From: an uncultured Bacilli bacterium
GTDB taxonomy: Bacteria > Bacillota_I > Bacilli_A > RF39 > UBA660
Length of the DNA: 11,578 nt
Direction: 5' to 3'
Assembly: GCA_910586195.1 (NCBI GenBank)
Contig: CAJUHO010000035.1
Coordinates: 1-11,578, forward strand
In this document: positions 1 to 5,368 of the stretch, one piece after another
Position numbering within the stretch: the first letter of the stretch is position 1
Layout of the letters: each line of letters starts with the position of its first letter
The notes under the pieces: model-generated
Seen by the model: only the letters and a program-made list of their open reading frames with translations
What the model was told of the DNA's origin: nothing
The model's database searches: none
Translations under genes and position numbers: made by a program

Positions 1-2
1 GC

Positions 3-113
3 GGTTCACGTGGTACTGCTATTGGAATAAGACCTGCAATGCACTTAAAGTCAACGGTAAAAATAACTGGTGGTAGGGGAACGAAGGAAGAACCTTTTAC
101 CATATCCCTATAG
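3..113 (+). CDS. C-terminus of a DUF6273-like surface or pilin-like protein (partial)
   Basis: This open frame enters from the left edge and ends at TAG 111-113, so only about 36 residues are visible. The visible part reads GSRGTAIGIRPAMHLKS, then VKITGGRGTKEEPFTISL. The pattern 'G(I/V)RPA-hydrophobic-L-K-S, then V-K-I-x-G-G-x-G-T-x-x-x-P(F/Y)-x-I' is the usual end of DUF6273-type domains found in extracellular or prepilin-like proteins of gut Firmicutes. No signal peptide, membrane segment or catalytic residue can be seen because the rest lies outside the window. The gene is followed directly by a terminator at 117-143, so it is not in an operon with ffh. Family assignment rests on this short tail only. 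Confidence 0.6.
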   Translation, partial: GSRGTAIGIRPAMHLKSTVKITGGRGTKEEPFTISL

Positions 114-116
114 AAC

Positions 117-143
117 AAGATTAGATTAATTCTAGTCTTTTTT
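117..143 (+). terminator. Intrinsic terminator after the partial surface-protein gene
   Basis: A 9-bp stem AAGATTAGA / TCTAGTCTT (one G-T pair) with a 5-nt loop is followed by a run of T. It starts 3 bases after the stop codon of the partial gene and separates it from ffh. Confidence 0.75.
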
Positions 144-174
144 GTTTTCTTTTATTTGAAAATAAGAATGATAG

Positions 175-203
175 TTTACTTTATTCCTTTGTTTTTATAT
201 AAT
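175..203 (+). promoter_or_regulatory. Probable vegetative promoter of ffh
   Basis: A perfect -10 hexamer TATAAT lies at 198-203, with TTTACT (4 of 6 matches to TTGACA) at 175-180 and a 17-bp spacer. It is the only convincing sigma-A-type site between the upstream terminator and the ffh ribosome binding site AGGGAGG at 234-240. Confidence 0.6.
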
Positions 204-248
204 AATCATAGTAATATTTAGTTTTTAGAAATTAGGGAGGATAAGAGA

Positions 249-1556
249 ATGTTTGAAAGTTTGGGAGAAAGATTACAAAATACATTACACAAAATTAAAG
301 GATATGGAAAGATTACGGAAGATAATATTTCCGATATGATGCGCGAGATTCGTCTTGCGTTATTAGAAGCGGATGTTAATTATAAAGTAGTAAAAGAGTT
401 TACTACCAATGTAAAAGAAAAGGCCCTTGGAGAAGAAGTAAAACGTAGTATTAATCCAGGAGATATGTTTGTTAAAATTGTAAAAGACGAATTAGTAGAG
501 TTGTTAGGGGGAGAAAGTGCACCTCTAAATTTGAATGGAAATCCTGCTATTTTAATGTTGGTAGGTTTGCAAGGTAGTGGTAAGACTACAACGATTGGAA
601 AGCTTGCTAATCTATTGCGCAAAAAGCATGCTAAAAAGCCCCTTTTAGTAGCATGCGATGTATATCGTCCAGCAGCAATTGATCAATTAAAGCAGATTGG
701 AAAACAGTTAAATATAGAGGTTTTTGAAGAAGGGAAAAACAATCCTGTCGAGATTGTAGAACATGCTCTATCCTACGCCAAAGAAAACCATTTTGATTAT
801 GTTTTAGTTGACACAGCAGGTCGACTACATATTGATGAAGATTTGATGAACGAATTGAAAGAGTTGCAAAGAGTAATATGTCCACATGAAGTTTTATTAG
901 TAATTGACTCTATGGTAGGACAAGATGCTATCCATGTAATTGAAGGTTTTCATTCTCAATTGCAACTAACAGGTGTAATTCTTACTAAATTAGATGGTGA
1001 TACTAGGGGAGGTGTTGCCTTATCTGTACGTCATCTTACGAATGTACCTATTAAGTTTATAGGTGTTAGTGAAAAATTAGATGGTATTGATATTTTTGAT
1101 CCTGAACGTATGGCTGGAAGAATATTAGGAATGGGAGATATTGTCTCTTTAGTTGAAAAAGCAACAGAGGCAATTGATGAGAGAGAAGCAGAAAAAACAG
1201 CCAAAAGAATGCAAAGCGGAAAGTTTGATTTAGAAGATTTTTTGTCTACTATGAAACAGATAAAAAAGATGGGACCATTAGAAAATCTATTAAAGTTAAT
1301 TCCTGGTGCATCTAAGATGGGACTTAATAGTGTTAAAATTGATCCCAAACAAATGGCGCATCTTGAAGCGATTGTCTTATCAATGACAGTTGCAGAACGA
1401 AGAAATCCTAATATTATTAAAGCTAGTCGAAAAACTAGAATTGCTAAAGGAAGTGGTACTTCAGTTCAGGAAGTAAATCGTCTTTTGCAACAATTTGATC
1501 AAATGAAGAAAATGATGAAACAGATGACAAATGGAAATATGAAATTACCTTGGTAG
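249..1556 (+). CDS. ffh: Signal recognition particle protein Ffh (SRP54 GTPase)
   Basis: Ffh binds SRP RNA (4.5S/6S) and the signal sequences of nascent membrane and secreted proteins, then docks with FtsY at the membrane. The 435-residue protein has the full layout: N-domain helices (about 1-95), then the GTPase G domain with P-loop GLQGSGKT at 106-113, DVYRPAA at 137-143, DTAGR at 188-192 and TKLD at 246-249 followed by GDTRGG. The methionine-rich M domain runs from about 297 and contains the RNA-binding stretch around SRKTRIAKGSGTS (393-405). It ends with a Met/Lys-rich tail. The length is close to the usual 440-450. The start ATG has a strong AGGGAGG 8 bases upstream. The common partner gene ylxM is not directly upstream, because a terminator and a promoter occupy that space. 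No frameshift or missing motif is visible. Confidence 0.98.
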   Translation: MFESLGERLQNTLHKIKGYGKITEDNISDMMREIRLALLEADVNYKVVKEFTTNVKEKALGEEVKRSINPGDMFVKIVKDELVELLGGESAPLNLNGNPAILMLVGLQGSGKTTTIGKLANLLRKKHAKKPLLVACDVYRPAAIDQLKQIGKQLNIEVFEEGKNNPVEIVEHALSYAKENHFDYVLVDTAGRLHIDEDLMNELKELQRVICPHEVLLVIDSMVGQDAIHVIEGFHSQLQLTGVILTKLDGDTRGGVALSVRHLTNVPIKFIGVSEKLDGIDIFDPERMAGRILGMGDIVSLVEKATEAIDEREAEKTAKRMQSGKFDLEDFLSTMKQIKKMGPLENLLKLIPGASKMGLNSVKIDPKQMAHLEAIVLSMTVAERRNPNIIKASRKTRIAKGSGTSVQEVNRLLQQFDQMKKMMKQMTNGNMKLPW

Positions 1557-1636
1557 AAATTATATATAAATAGGCAAAAGGTATAGGCAACTTTTTTCTC
1601 CTTGAATATGATAGAACTAGATAGGAGGAATATTAT

Positions 1637-1852
1637 ATGTTTAGAAGAGAACAAATGCTTTATAATGAAGCAAATATGCAAACTGAAATTAATGGAAACA
1701 ATAATACAGTAGAAAATGATATGAACATTGATATTAACATGAATGGTGGTGCTATGCAAAATGCAGGAGGATGCAATCAGAATCCCGTTAATGAGGGTGT
1801 AAGAGAAAGATGTGTCCATAGAACTTTTGTGCATGAAGTACCTCAAGTGTGA
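1637..1852 (+). CDS. 5' portion of a CotD-like spore coat gene, interrupted by a mobile element
   Basis: This short frame encodes 71 residues. It has an Asn/Met-rich N-terminus (about 1-55), then CVHRTFVHEVPQV and an immediate TGA. AGGAGG at 1623-1628 gives a good start. The ending cuts through a His/Cys-rich region, and the continuation, CPIHTRVINHHVYRHTYRP, sits at 7781-7837. If codon 71 (GTG 1847-1849) is joined to GTT at 7778-7780, the frame runs on to TAG 7904-7906 and gives 112 residues. The joined core (H-x-F-x-x-x-V-P-x-V-x-P-x-H-T-x-x-x-N-H-x-x-x-x-H) resembles CotD-family inner spore-coat proteins. As the DNA stands, only the truncated form can be made, and its last codon and stop come from the element. 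The CotD label comes from remembered family resemblance; the split is seen directly. Confidence 0.85.
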   Translation: MFRREQMLYNEANMQTEINGNNNTVENDMNIDINMNGGAMQNAGGCNQNPVNEGVRERCVHRTFVHEVPQV

Positions 1853-1866
1853 TAATTTATGATAGA
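1831..1866. other. Left attachment site (attL) of the serine-recombinase element
   Basis: This is the junction between the coat gene and the element. The probable crossover dinucleotide GT is at 1847-1848, in the context CAAGTGTG. The right junction reads CACGTTTG, so the two share CA-GT-TG. Coat-gene coding sequence lies to the left of the GT and element DNA to the right. The exact core is inferred from where the coat frame can be rejoined and from flanking symmetry. Confidence 0.75.
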
Positions 1867-1899
1867 CTAAAAATCTAAGAGAAAATAAGTACAAATTTG

Positions 1900-1926
1900 A
1901 AGACATTTGATAGGGAATGTCTTTTT
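1900..1926 (+). terminator. Intrinsic terminator just inside the left end of the element
   Basis: An 8-bp stem AAGACATT / AATGTCTT with loop TGATAGGG is followed by a T run up to 1926. It would stop transcripts that start at the coat-gene promoter before they reach the element's cargo. It lies immediately upstream of the ATP-grasp promoter. Confidence 0.7.
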
Positions 1927-1929
1927 CTG

Positions 1930-1938
1930 TGGTATAAT
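1930..1938 (+). promoter_or_regulatory. Extended -10 promoter for the ATP-grasp gene
   Basis: TGGTATAAT at 1930-1938 matches the extended -10 form TGnTATAAT. The best -35-like hexamer, TTGATA at 1907-1912, overlaps the terminator hairpin with a 20-bp spacer, which is too long to be convincing. The extended -10 may work without it. Confidence 0.5.
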
Positions 1939-1957
1939 TGAATAGAGGTTGATACTT

Positions 1958-2785
1958 ATGAATATTTTAATGATTAGTAATATTGATGCTGATGAAAAAT
2001 TAGAGGATATATGGTTGGCTAGGGCTTTCCAAAAAGATGGTCATAAGGTAGCAATTGTTGATAAAAATTATGATGAGCAACTTGAGTCTTTGTTTGATGT
2101 TTTTTTGTTAAGAAATACTTGGGATACTGATGCAACTATAGAAACAATTAAAGAGAAATCTAATTTTCGAAGAAGAGTTATTAATAAAAGTCTCCCATGT
2201 ATTAATTTTGATGGTAAATGTGATGGAAACAGCAAAGAATACCTTGTTCATTTATATAAAAATGGCTATCCAGTCATTCCAACTGTTGATAATATGGAAG
2301 ATTTACAAATGATAGATAAATGTGACAAATTTTTGTTAAAACTTAAGGATGGTTATGATGGAATAGGACAAATGGTAGTAGACAAACAGGAGTTAAAGCA
2401 AAAATATACCAACTCATATATAATTCAACCATTTCTAAAATTTAAATCAGAAGTACAATTTTATTATATAAAAGATAAACTTGAATATGCTTTAGAGTTT
2501 GTTCCAGGGAAAATTCCAATTTATCCAGAAGCAATAAAATATATACCAAATGAAAATGAAATTGAACTAGCTAATGAGTTTTCCAAATTAAACGGAAATT
2601 ATTATGGTATTCAGAGAATTGATTTTATTAAACTCAATAATGAAAACCTTCTTTTAACAGAGATTGAAGATATTTCTCCTTACTTGGACTTGGATTGTGT
2701 TGATGAAGAAACAAGAAATAGGTTTATTTTGGATTATAAAAATATGGTATATGAATATATGGAGAATATAAATAAAAGTTTGTGA
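1958..2785 (+). CDS. ATP-grasp ligase-like protein (RimK/glutathione-synthetase type)
   Basis: ATP-grasp enzymes activate a carboxylate as an acyl-phosphate with ATP and join it to an amine or thiol; the substrates here are unknown. Numbering is from ATG 1958 (275 residues). An N-terminal alpha/beta region (MNILMISNID) precedes KLKDGYDGIGQM at 128-139, which resembles the flexible ATP-binding loop of glutathione synthetase (K-P-x-x-G-x-x-G). QPFL follows at 157-160, and the metal/ATP-binding end RIDFI...LLLTEIEDISPYLDL spans 220-245. AGAGG at 1944-1948 lies 9 bases before ATG 1958, which is preferred over the in-frame TTG at 1949. The gene has its own promoter. No precursor peptide or matching transporter is adjacent, so a role in peptide modification is only a possibility. 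Confidence 0.7.
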   Translation: MNILMISNIDADEKLEDIWLARAFQKDGHKVAIVDKNYDEQLESLFDVFLLRNTWDTDATIETIKEKSNFRRRVINKSLPCINFDGKCDGNSKEYLVHLYKNGYPVIPTVDNMEDLQMIDKCDKFLLKLKDGYDGIGQMVVDKQELKQKYTNSYIIQPFLKFKSEVQFYYIKDKLEYALEFVPGKIPIYPEAIKYIPNENEIELANEFSKLNGNYYGIQRIDFIKLNNENLLLTEIEDISPYLDLDCVDEETRNRFILDYKNMVYEYMENINKSL

Positions 2786-2800
2786 AAGGTGGATGAATTT

Positions 2801-2923
2801 ATGGATATAAATAAAATAAAAAATGAATTAGTCAAACAAAAAGAATCAAAATTTAAAGGTAATATTTACCATTATTCACAAGTGAATTTTTCTTATAACT
2901 CAAATAATATATTCGAGAGGTGA
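2801..2923 (+). pseudogene. N-terminal remnant of a Fic-family protein
   Basis: A 40-codon frame starts at ATG 2801 after AAGGTGG (2786-2792). It reads MDINKIKNELVKQKESKFKG, then NIYHYSQVNFSYNSN. This closely follows the start of a common Fic class (basic helix, then G-x-(I/L)-Y-H-x-x-Q-(I/V)-x-F-x-Y-N-S-N, normally followed by x-I-E-G-S). The frame is lost right after NSNN and stops at TGA 2921-2923. The rest of Fic is not adjacent: its C-terminal part, with the DGNGR motif, appears at 4524-4743, beyond rhuM and the DUF488 gene. The final codons of this remnant include the ribosome binding site of the rhuM-like gene. Intact Fic proteins AMPylate, or otherwise modify, target proteins; this fragment lacks the catalytic site. 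Confidence 0.7.
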
Positions 2924-2926
2924 ATT

Positions 2927-3943
2927 ATGCAAACTTTACAGATAAGAAATTCAACAGCAGAATTTTTAATTTTTACAAAGCAAAATAAAGAAAGAACAAT
3001 AGAAGTTATAGTAGATGATGAATCAGTATGGCTTAGTCAAAAATTAATTGCTGAGCTTTTTGATACAACTAGAAATAATGTTACAATGCATTTAAACAAT
3101 ATTTTAGAACACGAATTAGATAGAAATTCAGTATGTAAGGATTTCTTACATACTGCTGAAGACGGAAAGAAATATAAAACTAAATACTATAATTTGGATG
3201 CCGTTATTGCAGTTGGTTTTAAAGTTAATAGTAAAAGAGCAATAGAATTTAGATTGTGGGCAATTAATGTATTAAAACAATATTCTGTTAAGGGCTATAT
3301 TTTGGACAAAGAAAGACTTAAAAATGGAACTTTTTTAAATGAAAATTACTTTGATGAACTATTACAAGAAATTAGAGAAATTAGAATTAGTGAACGAAAT
3401 TTTTATCAAAAGATTACTGATATTTATGCAACCAGTTTAGATTATAATGCTACTTCACCAATAACAAAAGATTTTTTCAAAACAGTCCAAAATAAAATGC
3501 ATTATGCTACACATGGCAATACAGCTGCAGAAGTTATAGTAGAAAGGGCCAATCACAAAAAAGAACATATGGGACTTACTAATTGGAAAAACTCTCCTAA
3601 TGGTAAAATAATGGCAACGGATGTAGTTATTGCTAAAAATTATTTAACACAAGAGGAACTTAAGTCTTTAGAAAGAATTGTTACAATGTATCTAGATTAT
3701 GCAGAAGATCAAGCTGAAAGGCGTATTCCAATGACTATGGAAGATTGGAAAAAAAGATTAGATGTATTTTTACAATTCAATGAAAGAGAAGTATTAGATA
3801 ATCCTGGTAAAGTTTCTCATAAAGTAGCAGAAAGTTTTGCTTTATCAGAGTTTGAAAAATATAGAATTGTACAAGATAAATTATTTGAATCCGATTTTGA
3901 TAAATTTATAATCGAAATGAAAAATGAAGAAATAAATAATTAA
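2927..3943 (+). CDS. RhuM-family protein
   Basis: The 338-residue protein matches the RhuM family (named after a Salmonella SPI-3 gene) in length and key segments: ESVWLSQKLIAELFDTTRNN at 33-52, where a helix-turn-helix-like element is followed by VTMHLNNIL. YYNLDAVIAVGFKVNSKRAI at 87-106 and FRLWAINVLKQYSVKGY (108-124) complete the conserved N-terminal half. The C-terminal half is charged and helical, with PNGKIMATDVVIAKNYL and a stretch near YLDYAEDQAERR. No membrane segment or signal peptide is visible, so it should be cytoplasmic. The family's molecular function is not established. Its members are common on mobile and defence islands. GAGAGG at 2915-2920 sets ATG 2927. It probably shares a transcript with the DUF488 gene 22 bases downstream. 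Confidence 0.88.
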   Translation: MQTLQIRNSTAEFLIFTKQNKERTIEVIVDDESVWLSQKLIAELFDTTRNNVTMHLNNILEHELDRNSVCKDFLHTAEDGKKYKTKYYNLDAVIAVGFKVNSKRAIEFRLWAINVLKQYSVKGYILDKERLKNGTFLNENYFDELLQEIREIRISERNFYQKITDIYATSLDYNATSPITKDFFKTVQNKMHYATHGNTAAEVIVERANHKKEHMGLTNWKNSPNGKIMATDVVIAKNYLTQEELKSLERIVTMYLDYAEDQAERRIPMTMEDWKKRLDVFLQFNEREVLDNPGKVSHKVAESFALSEFEKYRIVQDKLFESDFDKFIIEMKNEEINN

Positions 3944-3965
3944 ATAATTAAATGTAGAGGTGTTT

Positions 3966-4493
3966 ATGCGCAATAATGAGTTATCAAAAATTATTTTAGG
4001 AACAGGAAGTTATGCAAATGTTAAGGGTGATAACACTGTTTCAGTTACAGGTGATGGTGGAAATGCATGGGGTTATTTTGGACCTTCATATAAAAAATTA
4101 GCACCAAAATTAGATACCTATGTTCCTTATGCCGAAAAGTATGAAGAGTTATTAAAATTAAGACATGATGATTTATCATTAAAGGAATATCTAGAATTTA
4201 GAAAACAAATTGAAGATGAATATATAAAAAGTTATTATGACATTAGACTTAAGAATTTAGATGCAATAGAGTTATTAAATATATTACATGAACGATTTGG
4301 GGATGATATAATTCTTTTATGCCACGAACGAGTAGATGAATTTTGTCATAGAAGATTAATCGCTGATTATATTGAAATGAGTACGGGTATATATATACCT
4401 GAAGTGAGTGTTGACGAAAATGGATATGTGAAAAAACTGCTTCCAATTAGATATAAAAACAGATTAAAACAAATCATTGATAATGATATTTAA
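3966..4493 (+). CDS. DUF488 domain protein
   Basis: Counted from ATG 3966 the protein has 175 residues. It shows typical DUF488 features: an N-terminal S-Y-A-N/G-D-G-G-N-A-W-G-Y-F-G-P-S-Y-K-K-L-A-P core (14-46), then DIILLCHERVDEFCHRRLIA at 114-133, with Cys119-His120-Glu121 and Cys127-His128-Arg129-Arg130, the family's C-x-E-x-x-x-x-C-H-R pattern. The Cys/His residues suggest a metal-binding or thiol-based site, but the family has no firmly known reaction. GTAGAGG at 3954-3960 favours ATG 3966; a GTG at 3960 would overlap that site. It follows rhuM closely and probably forms an operon with it. Together they sit between the two ends of a broken Fic gene. Most likely cytoplasmic. Confidence 0.82.
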   Translation: MRNNELSKIILGTGSYANVKGDNTVSVTGDGGNAWGYFGPSYKKLAPKLDTYVPYAEKYEELLKLRHDDLSLKEYLEFRKQIEDEYIKSYYDIRLKNLDAIELLNILHERFGDDIILLCHERVDEFCHRRLIADYIEMSTGIYIPEVSVDENGYVKKLLPIRYKNRLKQIIDNDI

Positions 4494-4523
4494 ATATGTA
4501 CTATAATTGCTGTACTAAGGAAT

Positions 4524-4743
4524 CATCCTCAGATGGAAATGGCCGTGTTGGAAGAATTATTATGTAAGAAATAATGTTGTGCCATTTATTGTATTAGATG
4601 ATGATAATCCTTATTATATGAGAGGTTTAAAAGAATATGAAAATGATAAAATGTTTTTAATTGATACCATAAAACATGAACAAGACTTATATGAAAAAAC
4701 TTGTGAAGAGTTATTAAATTTTGAAATAGAAGAAAATAATTAA
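4524..4743 (+). pseudogene. C-terminal remnant of a Fic-family protein, frameshifted
   Basis: The Fic catalytic motif H-P-F-x-D-G-N-G-R-x-G-R can be traced here but is broken. CATCCT (His-Pro) is at 4524-4529, and GAT GGA AAT GGC CGT GTT GGA AGA follows at 4532-4555 in another frame, giving DGNGRVGRIIM and then TAA at 4565-4567. A third frame from 4567 reads RNNVVPFIVLDDDNPYYMRG, then LKEYENDKM and on to TAA 4741-4743. This matches the tail of the same Fic class as the fragment at 2801 (N-(I/V)-V-P-F-I-x-x-D-x-x-x-x-Y-Y-R-G-L-K-E-(W/Y)). At least two indels are needed to explain it. The catalytic His is out of frame with the rest, so no active enzyme can be made. About half of the original gene is absent. 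Confidence 0.72.
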
Positions 4744-4750
4744 AAAAATT

Positions 4751-4797
4751 ATCATCCTACAAAATCTAGTAAAAATTAGATATTAGGATGATTTTTT
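4751..4797 (+). terminator. Probable terminator after the rhuM-DUF488-Fic region
   Basis: ATCATCCTA (4751-4759) pairs with TAGGATGAT (4784-4792), and an inner ATCTA/TAGAT pairing shortens the loop. Six T follow (4792-4797). It starts 7 bases after the Fic remnant's stop and would end the cargo transcript. Confidence 0.65.
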
Positions 4798-4836
4798 GTG
4801 CTTAAAATTATTGCTATTATTAGGCTTATCCTTAAT

Positions 4837-4876
4837 TTCATCCTACCAAGTAGGATGAATTTTGCACTTGCAAAAT
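4837..4876. repeat. Two abutting perfect palindromes
   Basis: TTCATCCTAC-CAA-GTAGGATGAA (10-bp stem, 3-nt loop, 4837-4859) abuts ATTTTGCA-CT-TGCAAAAT (8-bp stem, 2-nt loop, 4859-4876). The T run after the first hairpin is only 4 long, so it could be a weak terminator. The tight pairing and adjacency also suit a protein-binding or DNA-processing site. Confidence 0.7.
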
Positions 4877-5015
4877 AAGAATTGTGTATAGTAACGTCCT
4901 TATTTTATAAGAGAAATTACATATTGATACACAAAATTATTATCCTGCTGTTTCATAATCTTTTAAATTATGAATATTTTTAGGATGATAGACAAAACTT
5001 TCTATACTTTATGAT

Positions 5016-5044
5016 TTGACTCTTTTTCTCAGTAGAAGTATCAA
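5016..5044 (+). promoter_or_regulatory. Possible promoter of the leader/recombinase operon
   Basis: TTGACT (5016-5021) and TATCAA (5039-5044) are separated by 17 bp. This gives a good -35 and a moderate -10 (4 of 6). It lies just upstream of the leader-peptide ribosome binding site and is the best site before the recombinase operon. Confidence 0.45.
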
Positions 5045-5069
5045 GCATCACGAAAGGAAGAGGGGGTTC

Positions 5070-5105
5070 ATGATAATTAGAAAGAGAGTGAGTGCTTATA
5101 AGTAA
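5070..5105 (+). CDS. Possible 11-residue leader peptide
   Basis: ATG 5070 opens an 11-codon frame, MIIRKRVSAYK, ending at TAA 5103-5105. The purine-rich stretch AAAGGAAGAGGGGG (5053-5066) just upstream is an unusually strong ribosome binding region for such a short frame. The stop codon lies inside the left arm of the 13-bp inverted repeat at 5101-5151. This is the arrangement seen in leader-peptide attenuation, where a ribosome on the leader affects folding of a downstream hairpin. The peptide is basic and contains no run of a single regulatory amino acid. Translation is unproven, and a frame this short could arise by chance. Confidence 0.35.
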   Translation: MIIRKRVSAYK

Positions 5106-5151
5106 TACTAAATATATGTGTAATTTAAATCTTATACAATTTAGTATTACT
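5101..5151. repeat. 13-bp perfect inverted repeat upstream of the recombinase operon
   Basis: AGTAATACTAAAT (5101-5113) and ATTTAGTATTACT (5139-5151) are exact reverse complements separated by 25 bases. GTGTAA/TTATAC in the interior could extend the stem imperfectly. No T run follows, so it is not a standard terminator. It is either an RNA hairpin in the operon leader or an operator for a dimeric protein. Confidence 0.75.
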
Positions 5152-5194
5152 AAAATCAGTTATTTATCCATAAATTTAAGTGAGGTGCTTAATA

Positions 5195-5368
5195 ATGGAT
5201 AAGTACAAAATTAATTATACTTATGACGAAAATAATGATATAAATGATATTTTTATAAAGGTTTTAAATAGAGAAATTAAAAAATATATTATTACGATTT
5301 GTAGAAACAAAAAATGTGAGGTACCATCATCATGTACTTTATCTCAAGAAAGAGGAAAAAGTTGTTAG
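5195..5368 (+). CDS. 57-residue protein coupled to the recombinase; candidate directionality factor
   Basis: ATG 5195 follows GAGG (5182-5185) and gives 57 residues starting MDKYKINYTYDENNDINDIF; an in-frame GTG at 5180 would overlap the ribosome binding site. The N-terminal half has a short beta-like stretch (KINYTYD) and then an amphipathic helix (NDIFIKVLNREIKKYI). Three Cys occur in the C-terminal half. The frame overlaps the recombinase: the recombinase ATG at 5332 lies inside it, and an alternative TTG start at 5362 lies 4 bases before its stop, so translation is probably coupled. I do not recognise a named family. Small proteins encoded beside large serine integrases often control integration versus excision (SprB of SP-beta, 58 residues, is one), which makes that role the leading guess. 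Confidence 0.6.
   Translation: MDKYKINYTYDENNDINDIFIKVLNREIKKYIITICRNKKCEVPSSCTLSQERGKSC

Larger units (their letters stand above)
4744..5194. other. Palindrome-rich intergenic region upstream of the recombinase operon
   Basis: This is about 450 bases with no sizeable gene. Besides the terminator at 4751-4797, it holds a perfect 10-bp stem with a 3-nt loop (TTCATCCTAC / GTAGGATGAA, 4837-4859), and a perfect 8-bp inverted repeat with a 2-nt loop (ATTTTGCA / TGCAAAAT, 4859-4876). AAAATAAG / CTTATTTT (4872-4906) and an 8-bp stem TTCATAAT / ATTATGAA (4952-4974) also occur. The octamer TAGGATGA, on either strand, occurs five times (4752, 4784, 4838, 4851, 4981). A promoter, a possible leader peptide and a 13-bp inverted repeat complete it (listed separately). 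It could bind a regulator or recombinase accessory protein, act in DNA transfer, or encode a structured RNA; the sequence does not decide between these. Confidence 0.6.

Noticed and set aside
1557..1636. Terminator after ffh or a sigma-K-type promoter for the coat gene
   Set aside because: AAAAG/CTTTT around a 10-base loop is too weak to call. AATATGATA (1605-1613) resembles a sigma-K -10, but the only AC at a -35-like position is about 13 bases away, which is too close.
1637..1852. The coat fragment as a complete 71-residue gene
   Set aside because: Its stop codon lies in element DNA, and the exact in-frame continuation exists at the other end of the element.
380..1906. Minus-strand open frames within and after ffh (380-622, 631-885, 1031-1348, 1499-1906)
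   Set aside because: They lie opposite ffh and the coat gene, show no family motif or ribosome binding site, and the plus-strand genes are far better supported.
4837..4859. IS200/IS605-type end hairpin
   Set aside because: No TnpA or TnpB gene is nearby, and the hairpin is one of several in the region.
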